DNA of 64,000 nucleotides, from positions 1 to 64,000 of the forward strand of contig CAJXHI010000003.1 of NCBI GenBank assembly GCA_913051655.1, in the 5' to 3' direction. Source of the stretch: an uncultured Alphaproteobacteria bacterium. Its GTDB lineage: Bacteria > Pseudomonadota > Alphaproteobacteria > Rhodobacterales > Rhodobacteraceae. The notes under the pieces were generated by a model. It was not told the origin of the DNA and ran no database searches. It saw only the letters and a list, made by a program, of their open reading frames with translations. The translations under genes and the position numbers were made by a program. Shown one piece after another: positions 17,537 to 27,850 of this stretch; positions within the stretch are counted from its first letter, which is position 1; every line of letters starts with the position of its first letter.

Positions 17537-18750
17537 TGGACGGCGCCGGCAATTTCAAAGATGTTTTGACAGGCGAACAAAAAATCAGAAATTTCAACAT
17601 CAATTTTGGTCCCCAACATCCGGCAGCGCATGGTGTGTTGCGGTTGGTTTTGGAACTTGATGGAGAGATTGTGGAGCGTTGCGATCCTCATATCGGGTTA
17701 CTGCACCGCGGTACCGAAAAGCTGATGGAAAGCCGCACTTACCTTCAAAATCTCCCGTATTTTGATCGGCTCGATTACGTGGCGCCAATGAACCAGGAGC
17801 ACGCCTGGTGTCTGGCGATTGAAAAGCTGACGGGCATCGACATACCGCGTCGCGCCTCTTTGATCCGAGTGCTATTTTGTGAAATCGGTCGCGTTCTGAA
17901 CCATTTGTTGAACGTAACAACCCAAGCACTTGACGTGGGTGCATTGACCCCGCCACTATGGGGTTTCGAAGAACGTGAAAAGCTCATGGTGTTTTACGAG
18001 CGCGCCTGTGGGGCGCGATTGCACGCAGCTTATTTCCGTCCCGGCGGTGTGCATCAGGATCTGCCCGAGGATCTCATCAGCGATATTGACAAATGGGCAG
18101 ATGATTTCCCCGCTGTTCTAAATGATATTGACGGGTTATTGACAGAGAACCGTATTTTCAAACAGCGCAATGTTGATATTGCTGTGGTTAGCGAGGATGA
18201 TATTCTGAAATACGGGTTTTCTGGAGTAATGGTGCGCGGGTCAGGCTTGGCATGGGACCTGCGTCGTGCCCAGCCGTATGAATGTTACGACGAATTTACA
18301 TTCCGAGTACCGGTGGGAAAAAACGGAGACTGCTATGATCGATACTTATGTCGAATGGAGGAAATGCGCCAATCCCTCGGAATCATCAAACAGGCGATTG
18401 CAAAGCTTAAGGTAGAAAAAGGCGATGTTCTGGCGCGCGGCAAACTCACGCCGCCGAAGCGGGCTGAGATGAAAACCTCTATGGAAGCATTGATCCATCA
18501 CTTTAAACTTTACACGGAAGGTTTTCATGTACCTGCGGGCGAAGTTTACACCGCAGTTGAAGCGCCGAAGGGCGAATTTGGGGTCTATCTTGTATCCGAT
18601 GGGTCCAACAAACCCTATCGCGCCAAAATTCGTGCACCCGGGTTTCCACATCTTCAGGCGATGGATCATGTTAGCAGAGGCCATCAATTGGCTGATGTTG
18701 CCGCCATAATTGGAACGTTGGACGTTGTCTTTGGGGAGATTGACCGTTGA
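17533..18750 (+). CDS. nuoD: NADH-quinone oxidoreductase subunit D
   Basis: The 49-kDa subunit of complex I, related to NiFe-hydrogenase large subunits but without the metal ligands. With NuoB it forms the ubiquinone-binding cavity. Diagnostic stretches are [22 protein letters not shown] near residue 25, [12 protein letters not shown], and the C-terminal [25 protein letters not shown]. 405 residues is normal. ATGA overlap with nuoC; a second ATG follows directly. A roughly 100-bp gap with a small hairpin separates it from nuoE. Confidence 0.96.
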   Translation: MMDGAGNFKDVLTGEQKIRNFNINFGPQHPAAHGVLRLVLELDGEIVERCDPHIGLLHRGTEKLMESRTYLQNLPYFDRLDYVAPMNQEHAWCLAIEKLTGIDIPRRASLIRVLFCEIGRVLNHLLNVTTQALDVGALTPPLWGFEEREKLMVFYERACGARLHAAYFRPGGVHQDLPEDLISDIDKWADDFPAVLNDIDGLLTENRIFKQRNVDIAVVSEDDILKYGFSGVMVRGSGLAWDLRRAQPYECYDEFTFRVPVGKNGDCYDRYLCRMEEMRQSLGIIKQAIAKLKVEKGDVLARGKLTPPKRAEMKTSMEALIHHFKLYTEGFHVPAGEVYTAVEAPKGEFGVYLVSDGSNKPYRAKIRAPGFPHLQAMDHVSRGHQLADVAAIIGTLDVVFGEIDR

Positions 18751-18794
18751 GAAATCTTTTTATCAAATCCCATGGCTCCGTGATCTCTCAGCCT

Positions 18795-18811
18795 AGTTTT
18801 GCCCCAAAACT
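18795..18811 (+). repeat. Short hairpin in the nuoD-nuoE gap
   Basis: AGTTTTG-CCC-CAAAACT forms a 7-bp stem with a 3-base loop and is not followed by a T-run. It could be an RNA processing or stability element within the long nuo transcript. The evidence is limited to the symmetry. Confidence 0.3.
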
Positions 18812-18852
18812 TGGCTCATTAAATAATTTTAGAATGCAGAGGGCCTAGGTAG

Positions 18853-19914
18853 ATGCTACGTCGTTTACATCACGATCAACCTAAAACCTTCTCCTTTACG
18901 CCAGCCAATCAGGCGTGGGCTGAAGCGCAGATGACGAAATATCCAGATGGCCGTCAAGCAAGTGCGATCATTCCTCTTTTGTGGCGTGCGCAAGAGCAAG
19001 AGGGATGGTTAACGCGGCCGGCAATTGAATATGTAGCCGATATCTTGGACATGGCCTATATACGCGCGCTTGAAGTTGCGTCGTTTTATTTCATGTTCCA
19101 ACTCGAACCAGTGGGACGCGTCGCCCATATTCAGATTTGTGGCACTACGTCTTGCATGATCTGTGGTGCAGAAGATTTAGTCGCTGTTTGTCGTGAAAAA
19201 ATTGCATCTAAGCCTCATCAGCTTTCAGAGGATGGCACTCTAAGCTGGGAAGAGGTCGAATGTCTTGGTGCCTGCTCTAATGCGCCCATGGCGCAGATTG
19301 GCAAAGACTACTACGAGGACCTGACTGCAAAGCGCTTTGGCGAGATGATTGAAGCCATCAAAATGGGTCAAACGCCAAAACCTGGGCCGCAAAATGGACG
19401 CTTCGCCTCTGAACCTTTTTCTGGTCTGACAAGTCTTGAACAATATGCAAATGCAAGGGCTGGCGAGAACGCTTCAGTACATTTAGCACAAACTCAAGAG
19501 GACACTTTACGTCGGATTGATGGAACCGAGGTACCTTTGGTAACTTCTTGGCTTTCTGGTTCCAAGCCCGAAACACCGAGAGTGGCAAAAGCATGTGTGA
19601 AATCTGCAGCAAAAGCACTTAAAGCACCTGAGGCTGATAACGCAAAGAGTACTGGCAAAAAACCTGCGACGCTGGAAGTAGCGCGAAATTCAGGAGCAGA
19701 CGATCTCAAACAAATAAAAGGCGTTGGTCCAAAACTTGAAAAACATTTGAATTCACTGGGTTTTTTTCACCTTGACCAAATTGCTTCTTGGAATGAAATG
19801 GAGTTGGCCTGGGTGGAAGAAAACCTTGAAGGTTTCAAGGGGCGTGCGACCCGTAATAATTGGATCGCTCAAGCGAAAGAACTTATGTCGTCGCAACAGC
19901 CGGATGCAAGCTAA
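18853..19914 (+). CDS. nuoE: NADH-quinone oxidoreductase subunit E with C-terminal helix-hairpin-helix-like extension
   Basis: The 24-kDa NADH-dehydrogenase-module subunit. The thioredoxin-like [2Fe-2S] domain occupies about residues 1-185 with ligands C96 and C101 ([12 protein letters not shown]) and C137 and C141 ([10 protein letters not shown]). After this come a low-complexity Ala/Lys-rich linker and, at about residues 285-350, a domain beginning [17 protein letters not shown] of the helix-hairpin-helix type found in COG3743 'predicted 5' DNA nuclease' proteins. At 353 residues it is about twice the enterobacterial length. Such extensions are known in Rhodobacterales NuoE. The next gene encodes the same domain on a membrane anchor. 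The ribosome-binding site is weak. Confidence 0.93.
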   Translation: MLRRLHHDQPKTFSFTPANQAWAEAQMTKYPDGRQASAIIPLLWRAQEQEGWLTRPAIEYVADILDMAYIRALEVASFYFMFQLEPVGRVAHIQICGTTSCMICGAEDLVAVCREKIASKPHQLSEDGTLSWEEVECLGACSNAPMAQIGKDYYEDLTAKRFGEMIEAIKMGQTPKPGPQNGRFASEPFSGLTSLEQYANARAGENASVHLAQTQEDTLRRIDGTEVPLVTSWLSGSKPETPRVAKACVKSAAKALKAPEADNAKSTGKKPATLEVARNSGADDLKQIKGVGPKLEKHLNSLGFFHLDQIASWNEMELAWVEENLEGFKGRATRNNWIAQAKELMSSQQPDAS

Positions 19915-19959
19915 CATGCTTCATTCGCTGCGTTTATTGAAAAAATGAGGGAGAACGGC

Positions 19960-20646
19960 ATGACAACGCCTGTAATAAACATAAGCTGTCAGCTTGCATA
20001 CTGGGGTTTGGCTGTGGGAATCGCTGTGACCACTACAATCGGCTATTCACTTTCTGGAGAGATGTCGATCAAGGGTGCAATATTCCTAGGAAATGTCGCG
20101 TTGTTTTTATTGGGCGCGATGCTAAGCTGGTTGCTTTGCAGACCTTCACCGCCTTTGGAAGGAGTTGTTCAGAATAAACCAGCGACAGAGGCCACCAGAA
20201 AAGCTGGACCTGCACAACTTGTAAGAACTACATCAACAACCTTTGGTATAGGATTGACTTCACCAACACCCCTCGCAGGTGAGGCTGAATTAGCTTCTCG
20301 AAAAGGGACTTGGCGCTATGAAAGGTCAGCTACATTAGTGGACAGTGCAAAAGCAAAAGCTGTGCCAAAGAAAGCGTCACTTAGAAAATCTACGAAGGCA
20401 TTAGCATCAGGTGAAGAGGTTGGAAAAGCTCCGGCGAAATTCGATTGTCCGCGCGGTGGCGTGGCTGATGACCTCAAGTGGATTAAAGGGATTGGACCAA
20501 AGTTGGAAAGGATTTTTCATAGCGACCAAGTCGCCAATTGGAATGAGGACGAAGCGGCTTGGATGGATGCAAATCTTGAGGGCTTAAGTGGTCGTGCGAC
20601 GCGCGATCAATGGGAAGCTCAGGCACGAGAGCTTACCATAGGCTGA
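19960..20646 (+). CDS. Membrane-anchored protein with the NuoE-type C-terminal domain
   Basis: 228 residues with two N-terminal transmembrane helices (about residues 8-28 and 36-60), a polar Lys/Ala/Thr-rich middle and a C-terminal domain starting ADDLKWIKGIGPKLERI and ending LEGLSGRATRDQWEAQAREL. That domain is clearly homologous to the tail of NuoE, but lacks about six residues between the first and second helices. The role is unknown; in the operon it could tether or scaffold complex I parts. The ATG at 19960 has GGGAGA upstream; an in-frame ATG 15 bases earlier has none. It lies between nuoE and a DUF5337 gene, an accessory position also occupied in Paracoccus-type nuo clusters. Confidence 0.8.
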   Translation: MTTPVINISCQLAYWGLAVGIAVTTTIGYSLSGEMSIKGAIFLGNVALFLLGAMLSWLLCRPSPPLEGVVQNKPATEATRKAGPAQLVRTTSTTFGIGLTSPTPLAGEAELASRKGTWRYERSATLVDSAKAKAVPKKASLRKSTKALASGEEVGKAPAKFDCPRGGVADDLKWIKGIGPKLERIFHSDQVANWNEDEAAWMDANLEGLSGRATRDQWEAQARELTIG

Positions 20647-20663
20647 ACTGGAAGAGATTAATT

Positions 20664-20900
20664 ATGGAACAAACTATACGATCAGAGACAGAACAAAACC
20701 TCATCAAACAAGGGCGGGTGACTGCGCTTGTGATTGCGGGATCCGTTTTTATCTGGCTGATCGCAAACACCTTAGGGCCAAAATTGGGCCTCACAATGCG
20801 CTATGCCATCCTTGCCGATCTAATTGTCTTGGCAGCGTTGTTCTGGGCTTTGGTGAATTGTTTTTTTATTTGGCGGAAACGTCAGAGCAAGGAAGGATGA
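20664..20900 (+). CDS. DUF5337 family small membrane protein
   Basis: 78 residues with two transmembrane helices (about 20-38 and 46-68) and a short basic tail (WRKRQSKEG). The pattern matches the DUF5337 family, which I know from nuo operons of Rhodobacterales. The ATG at 20664 begins [13 protein letters not shown]; upstream in-frame starts lie inside the preceding gene. It ends seven bases before nuoF. Function unknown, presumably in complex I assembly or stability because of its fixed location (inference). Confidence 0.8.
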   Translation: MEQTIRSETEQNLIKQGRVTALVIAGSVFIWLIANTLGPKLGLTMRYAILADLIVLAALFWALVNCFFIWRKRQSKEG

Positions 20901-20907
20901 GGGAAAT

Positions 20908-22203
20908 ATGCTGAAGGATGAAGATCGGATTTTCACCAATCTTTACGGGATGCATGATCGCACTATCAAGGGCGCTAAAGCGCGTGGTCACTGGGATGGT
21001 ACAGCAAAGATCATAAAGCAGGGTCGTGACTGGATTATTGACCAGATGAAAGCCTCGGGCCTTCGAGGTCGCGGCGGTGCAGGATTTCCGACCGGTCTTA
21101 AATGGTCCTTCATGCCAAAAGAAAGCGACGGACGACCCGCTTATCTGGTGGTGAATGCAGATGAATCGGAACCCGGAACTTGTAAAGACCGCGAGATAAT
21201 GCGTCATGATCCGCATACTTTGATAGAAGGATGTCTGATTGCTTCCTTCGCAATGCAAGCGCACGTCTCTTACATCTATATCCGTGGAGAATATATTCGT
21301 GAGCGCGAAGCGCTACAGGCAGCGATTGATGAAGCCTATGATGCCGGTTTGTTAGGCAAAGACGCCGCGAAATCGGGTTGGGATTTTGACCTTTACCTGC
21401 ACCATGGTGCAGGTGCTTACATTTGTGGTGAAGAAACGGCCCTCTTGGAAAGCCTCGAAGGTCGCAAAGGCATGCCGCGCATGAAACCGCCGTTTCCGGC
21501 AGGGGCGGGGCTTTATGGATGTCCGACAACTGTGAATAATGTGGAATCAATTTCGGTGGTACCCACCATCCTCAGGCGCGGACCAGATTGGTTTGCTAGT
21601 TTTGGCCGTCCCAACAATGCTGGCACCAAGTTATTTGCGATTTCAGGCCATGTGAACAATCCCTGCGTTGTTGAAGAGGCAATGTCTATCCCATTTGAAG
21701 AATTGATAGAACGCCACTGCGGAGGTATTCGCGGTGGTTGGGATAATCTGAAAGCAATTATTCCTGGGGGGTCCTCTGTGCCCTGTATTCGTGGTGAGCA
21801 TTGTCGCGAAGCTATTATGGATTTCGATTACCTGCGTGAACAACGCTCTGGTCTTGGCACGGCCGCTGTTATCGTCATGGATCAATCGACGGATATTGTT
21901 AAGGCGATTTGGCGTCTGTCGAAATTTTACAAACATGAAAGCTGTGGTCAATGTACGCCTTGTCGTGAAGGGACGGGTTGGATGATGCGCGTTATGGAGC
22001 GACTGGTGACAGGAGAGGCTGAGGTCGAAGAAATCGATATGCTTTTCGACGTTACAAAACAGGTCGAAGGCCACACAATCTGTGCCTTGGGTGATGCGGC
22101 AGCTTGGCCCATACAAGGTCTCATCCGAAATTTCCGCGATGAAATCGAAGATCGCATTCGACACAAGAGAGCAGGGCGAAAAAGCGCTGTGGCTGCGGAG
22201 TAA
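20908..22203 (+). CDS. nuoF: NADH-quinone oxidoreductase subunit F
   Basis: The 51-kDa subunit that binds NADH and FMN and carries cluster N3, the electron entry point of complex I. The Gly-rich FMN/NADH loop [16 protein letters not shown] is near residue 51. [19 protein letters not shown] follows, and the cluster ligands are in [15 protein letters not shown] plus the later Cys of GHTICALGD. 431 residues is normal. The ATG has GAGGG a few bases upstream. Its stop is directly followed by the ATG of a small lipoprotein gene. Confidence 0.97.
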   Translation: MLKDEDRIFTNLYGMHDRTIKGAKARGHWDGTAKIIKQGRDWIIDQMKASGLRGRGGAGFPTGLKWSFMPKESDGRPAYLVVNADESEPGTCKDREIMRHDPHTLIEGCLIASFAMQAHVSYIYIRGEYIREREALQAAIDEAYDAGLLGKDAAKSGWDFDLYLHHGAGAYICGEETALLESLEGRKGMPRMKPPFPAGAGLYGCPTTVNNVESISVVPTILRRGPDWFASFGRPNNAGTKLFAISGHVNNPCVVEEAMSIPFEELIERHCGGIRGGWDNLKAIIPGGSSVPCIRGEHCREAIMDFDYLREQRSGLGTAAVIVMDQSTDIVKAIWRLSKFYKHESCGQCTPCREGTGWMMRVMERLVTGEAEVEEIDMLFDVTKQVEGHTICALGDAAAWPIQGLIRNFRDEIEDRIRHKRAGRKSAVAAE

Positions 22204-22530
22204 ATGATGCGCGCGTTGATGGCGATATTGCTCACTCTGGGTCTTTTTTCTTGCGGGGAACGATACCGCGACAATCAGGTCGCCTTTGAAGGTATCAAAT
22301 TCAAAGCCAATCTAAGCCAAGTTAAAGGCGATGACTTTGCCTTTCTTGTGATCGTTAAGAATGCGGAAAAAAACCTTTCGGGCGCCCGCGAGGCTGGGCG
22401 TTATGAGGCAACGAAATTCTGTATCGAACGTCTCAGCACCTCTGATATCGAATGGACCAACAGTCCCGATGCAGACCCGTTGCCGATCAAGGGCGGAAAT
22501 CTGGAAATCTCGGGAAGGTGTGCATCATGA
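22204..22530 (+). CDS. Small lipoprotein encoded between nuoF and nuoG
   Basis: 108 residues with a lipoprotein signal ([19 protein letters not shown], lipidated Cys at 17). The mature domain contains [29 protein letters not shown] and ends ISGRCAS, with two further Cys residues. It starts immediately after the nuoF stop (ATG at 22204 or 22207, the second better spaced from GGAG) and overlaps the nuoG start by four bases, so it is translationally coupled. It shares the lipobox, size and 'VKNAE' motif with the lipoprotein between nuoG and nuoH. Function unknown; lipidation implies the periplasmic side. Confidence 0.75.
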   Translation: MMRALMAILLTLGLFSCGERYRDNQVAFEGIKFKANLSQVKGDDFAFLVIVKNAEKNLSGAREAGRYEATKFCIERLSTSDIEWTNSPDADPLPIKGGNLEISGRCAS

Positions 22531-24548
22531 CAGACCTCAGAAAAATTAACATAAATGGCGAAGTGATCGAAGTTGATGGCGCAATGACGCTTATCCAGGC
22601 CTGTGAAATAGCGGGTGTTGAAATCCCACGTTTTTGCTATCACGAACGCCTATCGATTGCCGGCAACTGCCGTATGTGTCTTGTCGAAGTGGTGGGAGGG
22701 CCTCCCAAGCCTGCGGCTTCTTGCGCAATGCAAGTTCGCGATCTGCGCCCCGGTCCAGAAGGACAACCCCCAGAGGTAAAAACCAATTCACCTATGGTCA
22801 AAAAGGCCCGCGAAGGTGTGATGGAGTTTTTGCTGATTAATCATCCTCTTGATTGCCCCATTTGTGATCAAGGTGGCGAATGCGACCTGCAGGATCAGGC
22901 GATGGCTTATGGCGTTGACTTCTCCCGCTATCGGGAAGGAAAACGCGCGAGCACCGATCTTGAGCTTGGTCCTTTGGTTGAAACCCATATGACACGTTGC
23001 ATATCGTGTACGCGCTGTGTGCGTTTTACAACTGAAGTGGCTGGCATCACACAGATGGGCCAAACTGGGCGCGGGGAAGATGCGGAAATTACCTCATACC
23101 TTGGTCAAACGCTGAGCAGCAATATGCAAGGCAATATCATTGACCTCTGTCCAGTTGGAGCACTGACCTCTAAACCCTACGCCTTTACTGCAAGGCCTTG
23201 GGAATTGACCAAGACGGAAACCATTGACGTTATGGACGCGCTTGGGTCCAACATTCGTGTTGACACGAAGGGCCGCGAAGTTATGCGCATTTTGCCTCGC
23301 AACCACGACGGGGTGAACGAAGAGTGGATTTCCGACAAAACGCGCTTCGTATGGGATGGGTTGCGTCGTCAAAGGTTGGACAGACCCTACGTTCGTGAAA
23401 ACGGAAAACTGCGGCCCGCGACATGGGCCGAAGCGCTCGCTAAAACTGCGAAAGCGGTAAAACACGCCGAAAAGCTCAGCGGTGTGGTTGGTGATCTTGT
23501 CCCCGTTGAAGCAGCTTTTGCACTTAAGGCGTTGATTGAAAGTCAGGGTGGTCAAGTTGAATGCCGTACAGACGGGGCAAAACTGCCTGCAGGCAATCGC
23601 TCAGCCTACGTAGGAACGGCTTCTATCGAAGATATCGATACTGCAAAATTTATTCAGCTTATCGGTACAAATCCAAAAGAAGAGGCCCCTGTTTTCAATG
23701 CACGTATCCGCAAAGCGTGGCTTAAAGGGGCGCAGGTGAGACTTGTCGGCGAGGCGGTTGATCTAACCTACGACTATGCGCATCTCGGTACAGATCGCAG
23801 CGCACTGGCCGGTATTATCGGAAAAGACCATAGTGCAGTTCTGGATGCGCCATCTGTAGTGATCGTCGGGCAGGGGGCTTTGACAGCTGAGGATGGTGAA
23901 GCTGTGCTCTCCCAAGCTATGAAACTTGCTGAGGAAACAGGTAGTAAGTTCATGATATTACACACTAGCGCGGGCCGTGTCGGCGCGATGGATATTGGCG
24001 CCGTTTCGAGCGGTGGCATCGCAGTTATCATGGATGTATCCGATGTGATCTTCAATTTGGGTGCGGATGAAATTGACATCCCCCAAGGTGCTTTTGTCAT
24101 TTACCAAGGAAGCCATGGCGATCGCGGAGCGCATCGTGCGGATGTGATACTGCCTTCAGCAGCCTACACTGAAGAACATGGGCTTTTTGTCAATACCGAG
24201 GGTCGGCCACAATTGGCAATGCGCGCTGGTTTTGCGCCCGGTCAGGCCAAAGAAAACTGGGCGATTTTGCGCGCACTTTCAGGTGAGCTTTGCGAGGTAC
24301 TGCCGTATGATAGTCTGGTGCAGTTACGGAGCGCCTTGATAGAGGCCCATCCGCATTTGGCCTCTGCGGATGAGCTGGCTGAAAATGAATGGACCCCACT
24401 TACACTCTCGGATATGAGTGCGGGTGATTTCGAAACGGCTATCGATGATTTTTATCTCAGCAACCCGATTGCACGCGCATCGTCGCTGATGGCGGAGCTT
24501 TCAGCGCAGAATAAGGCGCAGAATACGGAAAAGGTGGCAGCAGAGTAA
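22527..24548 (+). CDS. nuoG: NADH-quinone oxidoreductase subunit G
   Basis: The 75-kDa subunit carrying clusters N1b, N4 and N5. The N-terminal ferredoxin-like [2Fe-2S] ligands are at C37, C48 and C51 ([16 protein letters not shown]). A His/Cys motif for N5 follows ([20 protein letters not shown]), then N4 ligands in [11 protein letters not shown] with the distal [13 protein letters not shown]. The rest is a molybdopterin-oxidoreductase-like domain without cofactor. 673 residues from the ATG at 22527, in an ATGA overlap with the lipoprotein stop. The stop TAA shares its last base with the ATG of the next lipoprotein gene. Confidence 0.96.
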   Translation: MTDLRKININGEVIEVDGAMTLIQACEIAGVEIPRFCYHERLSIAGNCRMCLVEVVGGPPKPAASCAMQVRDLRPGPEGQPPEVKTNSPMVKKAREGVMEFLLINHPLDCPICDQGGECDLQDQAMAYGVDFSRYREGKRASTDLELGPLVETHMTRCISCTRCVRFTTEVAGITQMGQTGRGEDAEITSYLGQTLSSNMQGNIIDLCPVGALTSKPYAFTARPWELTKTETIDVMDALGSNIRVDTKGREVMRILPRNHDGVNEEWISDKTRFVWDGLRRQRLDRPYVRENGKLRPATWAEALAKTAKAVKHAEKLSGVVGDLVPVEAAFALKALIESQGGQVECRTDGAKLPAGNRSAYVGTASIEDIDTAKFIQLIGTNPKEEAPVFNARIRKAWLKGAQVRLVGEAVDLTYDYAHLGTDRSALAGIIGKDHSAVLDAPSVVIVGQGALTAEDGEAVLSQAMKLAEETGSKFMILHTSAGRVGAMDIGAVSSGGIAVIMDVSDVIFNLGADEIDIPQGAFVIYQGSHGDRGAHRADVILPSAAYTEEHGLFVNTEGRPQLAMRAGFAPGQAKENWAILRALSGELCEVLPYDSLVQLRSALIEAHPHLASADELAENEWTPLTLSDMSAGDFETAIDDFYLSNPIARASSLMAELSAQNKAQNTEKVAAE

Positions 24549-24952
24549 TGCGGCAAATGACGATGTTATATACGTTGGTTTTGGCGATGACGGGCGTTGT
24601 TTCGGCTTGCGAGCGAACGGGCGCGACAGCCCTGTCCACAAGGGGTGTGAATTATGTTTCTGCGGAGGCTGAATTGATCGGGGATGGGTTAGTAAAAATT
24701 TCCGCCTCTGTCAAAAATGCCGAAAGCGATCATTTTGCTAGTGATTTTGCTGCCTGTGTTGCGGCGCGTTATGCGCTTTTGCGTGGATTTGGCTTTGCCC
24801 GTCTGGTCACTGACAGTGTCAGCCTAACCCAAGATATCAGAACCGCTACTTCCGTCTACAGCATCACGGCGCGTCTGCCCGCTGGCGTGCGAAAATTGGA
24901 TGCAGAGGTTGTCGCCGTCAATTGCGCGGAAAACGGAATACCAATGGTGTGA
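24548..24952 (+). CDS. Small lipoprotein encoded between nuoG and nuoH
   Basis: 134 residues with a lipoprotein signal (lipobox VVSAC, Cys at 21) and a mature domain containing ISASVKNAESDHFASDFAACVAARYALLRGFGF, two more Cys residues, and beta-rich segments. The TAATG overlap with nuoG indicates coupling, and nuoH follows six bases after its stop. It appears distantly related to the lipoprotein between nuoF and nuoG (shared VKNAE motif, a Cys some 20 residues later, similar length). Function unknown. Confidence 0.75.
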   Translation: MRQMTMLYTLVLAMTGVVSACERTGATALSTRGVNYVSAEAELIGDGLVKISASVKNAESDHFASDFAACVAARYALLRGFGFARLVTDSVSLTQDIRTATSVYSITARLPAGVRKLDAEVVAVNCAENGIPMV

Positions 24953-24958
24953 GGAACA

Positions 24959-25996
24959 ATGAGCGATTTTTTTGATTCACCGGCTGGAATTGCAGTGCTT
25001 GTTGCCTCTCAGTGCCTTGCTGTGATTGCTTTTGTGATGATAAGCCTTTTGTTTCTTGTCTACGGCGACCGCAAAATATGGGCGGCCGTGCAGATGCGAC
25101 GCGGCCCAAACGTAGTGGGTGCATTTGGGCTTTTACAAACTGTGGCGGATGCGCTCAAATATGTGGTAAAAGAGGTGGTGATCCCTGCCGGTGCGGATCG
25201 TACAGTATTCATGTTGGCGCCGCTCATTTCCTTTGTTTTGGCCATAATTGCTTGGGCGGTAATCCCCTTTAACGACGGTTGGGTTGTCTCTGATCTGAAT
25301 GTCGCAATTCTCTATGTTTTTGCGGTATCCTCGCTTGAGGTCTACGGCGTGATCATGGGGGGCTGGGCGTCCAATTCGAAATATCCATTTTTGGGCTCTC
25401 TGCGTTCCGCAGCACAGATGATTTCATATGAAGTCTCCATCGGACTCATAATCATTGGAGTGATTATTTCGACAGGTTCCTTGAATTTTACCAATATTGT
25501 CCGGGCGCAGGATGGTGACTGGGGCTTCTTTAACTGGTATTGGTTGCCTCATCTACCGATGGTTTTCTTATTTTTTATCTCAGCACTTGCTGAAACCAAC
25601 AGACCCCCGTTTGATTTGCCAGAAGCAGAAAGCGAACTGGTTGCGGGTTATCAGGTGGAATACAGTTCTACGCCCTTCCTTCTGTTTATGGCGGGCGAAT
25701 ATATTGCTATTTTCTTGATGTGTGCGCTGACTACACTGCTTTTTTTTGGTGGATGGCTGTCACCCATTCCAGGTCTTCCGGATGGACCGGTTTGGATGGT
25801 TTCTAAGATGGCGTTTTTCTTTTTCCTATTTGCAATGGTGAAGGCCATCGTGCCCCGCTACCGCTATGACCAATTGATGCGCCTTGGCTGGAAAGTGTTC
25901 CTGCCAATGTCTTTGGCATGGGTTGTGATAGTTGCGTTTCTTGCAAAATTCGAAGCCTTCGGCGGTGCCTATGCACGTTGGACTATAGGAGGGTGA
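24959..25996 (+). CDS. nuoH: NADH-quinone oxidoreductase subunit H
   Basis: Membrane subunit that contacts NuoB/D and lines the entry to the quinone chamber; about eight transmembrane helices. Conserved motifs are [18 protein letters not shown] near residue 37 and the acidic loop [26 protein letters not shown] around 215-240. 345 residues is normal. It starts six bases after a lipoprotein gene and ends one base before the nuoI start, in the standard order. Confidence 0.97.
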   Translation: MSDFFDSPAGIAVLVASQCLAVIAFVMISLLFLVYGDRKIWAAVQMRRGPNVVGAFGLLQTVADALKYVVKEVVIPAGADRTVFMLAPLISFVLAIIAWAVIPFNDGWVVSDLNVAILYVFAVSSLEVYGVIMGGWASNSKYPFLGSLRSAAQMISYEVSIGLIIIGVIISTGSLNFTNIVRAQDGDWGFFNWYWLPHLPMVFLFFISALAETNRPPFDLPEAESELVAGYQVEYSSTPFLLFMAGEYIAIFLMCALTTLLFFGGWLSPIPGLPDGPVWMVSKMAFFFFLFAMVKAIVPRYRYDQLMRLGWKVFLPMSLAWVVIVAFLAKFEAFGGAYARWTIGG

Positions 25997-25997
25997 C

Positions 25998-26492
25998 ATG
26001 ACCCAGATCGATTACACTCGCGCTGCAAAGTATTTTTTGCTTTCTGACTTTTTCAAAGGCATGAAATTGGGATTGAAATATTTCTTTGCGCCAAAAGCGA
26101 CGTTGAATTATCCACACGAAAAAGGTCCGCTTAGTCCACGATTTCGCGGAGAACACGCGCTGCGCCGTTACCCTAATGGTGAAGAACGCTGCATCGCTTG
26201 TAAGCTGTGCGAAGCGGTTTGTCCGGCACAAGCCATCACGATTGATGCAGAACCGCGCGACGATGGTAGTCGCCGCACAACTCGGTATGATATAGACATG
26301 ACAAAATGCATTTATTGCGGTTTCTGTCAGGAAGCCTGCCCTGTAGACGCAATTGTTGAGGGACCAAACTTTGAATTCTCCGCTGAAACACGTGAAGAGC
26401 TTTTCTACGACAAGGAAAAACTCTTGGCCAATGGCGATCGCTGGGAAGCAGAAATCGCGAGAAACCTAGAAACGGATGCGCCCTACCGATGA
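25998..26492 (+). CDS. nuoI: NADH-quinone oxidoreductase subunit I
   Basis: The 23-kDa ferredoxin-like subunit carrying clusters N6a and N6b, which pass electrons to N2 in NuoB. Both [4Fe-4S] motifs are intact: [15 protein letters not shown] near residue 62 and [24 protein letters not shown] near 102. 164 residues is normal for alphaproteobacteria. The ATG lies after GGAGGGTG, one base beyond the nuoH stop. It overlaps the next small ORF by four bases. Confidence 0.97.
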   Translation: MTQIDYTRAAKYFLLSDFFKGMKLGLKYFFAPKATLNYPHEKGPLSPRFRGEHALRRYPNGEERCIACKLCEAVCPAQAITIDAEPRDDGSRRTTRYDIDMTKCIYCGFCQEACPVDAIVEGPNFEFSAETREELFYDKEKLLANGDRWEAEIARNLETDAPYR

Positions 26493-26689
26493 GCTTATTT
26501 GCCAATCAATCCGATGATATGTTGCTCGTAGCAGAAGATATGTCTGATGAGATTCAGCAATCCTTTCCGTACTCTAATGCGTCTCAACCTGATGCGGATT
26601 GGCGCACGATGTCTAAAGAATGGCTGAAAATGCCTCTCGATATTGCGATCAATACCGGCGGCGTGGACGCGAAAAGAAAGTTTCTGTGA
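26489..26689 (+). CDS. Small soluble protein of unknown function in the nuo operon
   Basis: 66 residues, acidic N-terminal half ([18 protein letters not shown]), no membrane segment, no recognised domain. The ATGA overlap with nuoI and TGATG overlap with the following small ORF make it part of a tightly coupled series, which is the main support that it is translated. It occupies the nuoI-nuoJ position where related operons carry unidentified reading frames. Confidence 0.55.
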   Translation: MSLFANQSDDMLLVAEDMSDEIQQSFPYSNASQPDADWRTMSKEWLKMPLDIAINTGGVDAKRKFL

Positions 26690-26898
26690 TGACGCTAATT
26701 GGTCTTATAATTCAGCGGCTAAAAAATGAGAAAGTTTTACGCCCGACGATCCGTCACATCAAAGAAACGGAGTTGAGCGGTCAGGTATTTACAGAAACCA
26801 TCGCTGTTATGTCTACGTTTTTAGGATTGCCGGCGATGGCCAAAGCCACGACACTTGCAGTAGCGGTTTTATCGCCAAATAAGGAAGAAGATCGATGA
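26689..26898 (+). CDS. Small hydrophobic-tailed protein of unknown function in the nuo operon
   Basis: 69 residues beginning [19 protein letters not shown] with a basic middle and a moderately hydrophobic segment (about residues 38-60) that could be one membrane helix. The ATG at 26689 shares bases with the previous stop, and its own stop overlaps the nuoJ start by four bases. No family recognised. Upstream in-frame codons inside the previous gene are not used. A subunit-like or assembly role is inference only. Confidence 0.55.
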   Translation: MTLIGLIIQRLKNEKVLRPTIRHIKETELSGQVFTETIAVMSTFLGLPAMAKATTLAVAVLSPNKEEDR

Positions 26899-27503
26899 AC
26901 TTTGCCGGTTTTGCATTTTATCTCTTCGCGCTTTCAACGATCATCGGTGGCTTTTTCACTGTAATGGGACGCAATCCTGTGCATTCCGTACTTTGGTTGA
27001 TCTTATCATTCCTCTCGGCTGCGGGGCTTTTCGTACTACTTGGGGCTGAATTTGTCGCAATGCTTTTGGTGATCGTTTACGTTGGAGCGGTTGCCGTTTT
27101 GTTTCTTTTTGTCGTAATGATGCTTGATGTTGATTTCGCTGAGCTTAAAGCGGAAATGGCACAATATCTGCCGCTAGCTTTATTGATCGGTTTGGTGCTT
27201 TTAATGCAACTGGGCATGGCCTTTGGGATTTGGACCGCTTCCGAAGGTGCTGAGGCAGCACGCCAGGCGATCAAACCACACAATGTGCATAATACGGCTG
27301 CTTTGGGTCTCTTACTTTACGATGAATATTTCCTGCTCTTCCAATTGGCAGGACTAATTTTGCTAGTTGCTATGATCGGAGCTATTGTTCTGACCCTGCG
27401 CCACCGCAAAGATGTAAAACGACAAAATGTGCTGACGCAGATGTATCGTGATCCAGCGGCCACCATGGAATTAAAAAACGTAAAACCGGGACAGGGCCTT
27501 TAG
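26895..27503 (+). CDS. nuoJ: NADH-quinone oxidoreductase subunit J
   Basis: Membrane subunit with five transmembrane helices next to NuoK and NuoA. The third helix carries the conserved segment [29 protein letters not shown], including the pi-bulge region important for coupling. 202 residues is normal. ATGA overlap with the preceding small ORF; 36 bp before nuoK. Confidence 0.96.
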   Translation: MNFAGFAFYLFALSTIIGGFFTVMGRNPVHSVLWLILSFLSAAGLFVLLGAEFVAMLLVIVYVGAVAVLFLFVVMMLDVDFAELKAEMAQYLPLALLIGLVLLMQLGMAFGIWTASEGAEAARQAIKPHNVHNTAALGLLLYDEYFLLFQLAGLILLVAMIGAIVLTLRHRKDVKRQNVLTQMYRDPAATMELKNVKPGQGL

Positions 27504-27539
27504 ATGGGAATTGACCGCGGATAGGGAACTGAGGAAATT

Positions 27540-27845
27540 ATGATTGGTTTGGAACATTACCTGACGGTGGCGGCGACGCTTTTTGTCATAGGTATTTTTG
27601 GGCTCTTCCTTAATCGGAAGAATGTCATCATCTTGTTGATGTCGGTTGAGCTTATCTTGCTCTCGGTTAATATCAATCTTGTGGCCTTCTCAAGCTTTGC
27701 GCAGGATCTTGTCGGGCAGGTGTTTACGCTTTTGGTTCTGACAGTGGCTGCCGCAGAAGCCGCCATTGGCCTTGCGATCCTTGTAAGCTTCTTCCGAAAC
27801 CGCGGCACGATTGCGGTCGAAGATGTAAACGTTATGAAGGGATAG
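27540..27845 (+). CDS. nuoK: NADH-quinone oxidoreductase subunit K
   Basis: Smallest antiporter-like membrane subunit with three helices (about residues 4-22, 29-49, 61-85). Helix 2 has the conserved Glu of [17 protein letters not shown] and helix 3 the Glu of [12 protein letters not shown], both needed for proton transfer. 101 residues is normal. Five bases separate it from nuoL. Confidence 0.97.
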   Translation: MIGLEHYLTVAATLFVIGIFGLFLNRKNVIILLMSVELILLSVNINLVAFSSFAQDLVGQVFTLLVLTVAAAEAAIGLAILVSFFRNRGTIAVEDVNVMKG

Positions 27846-27850
27846 GCGAT

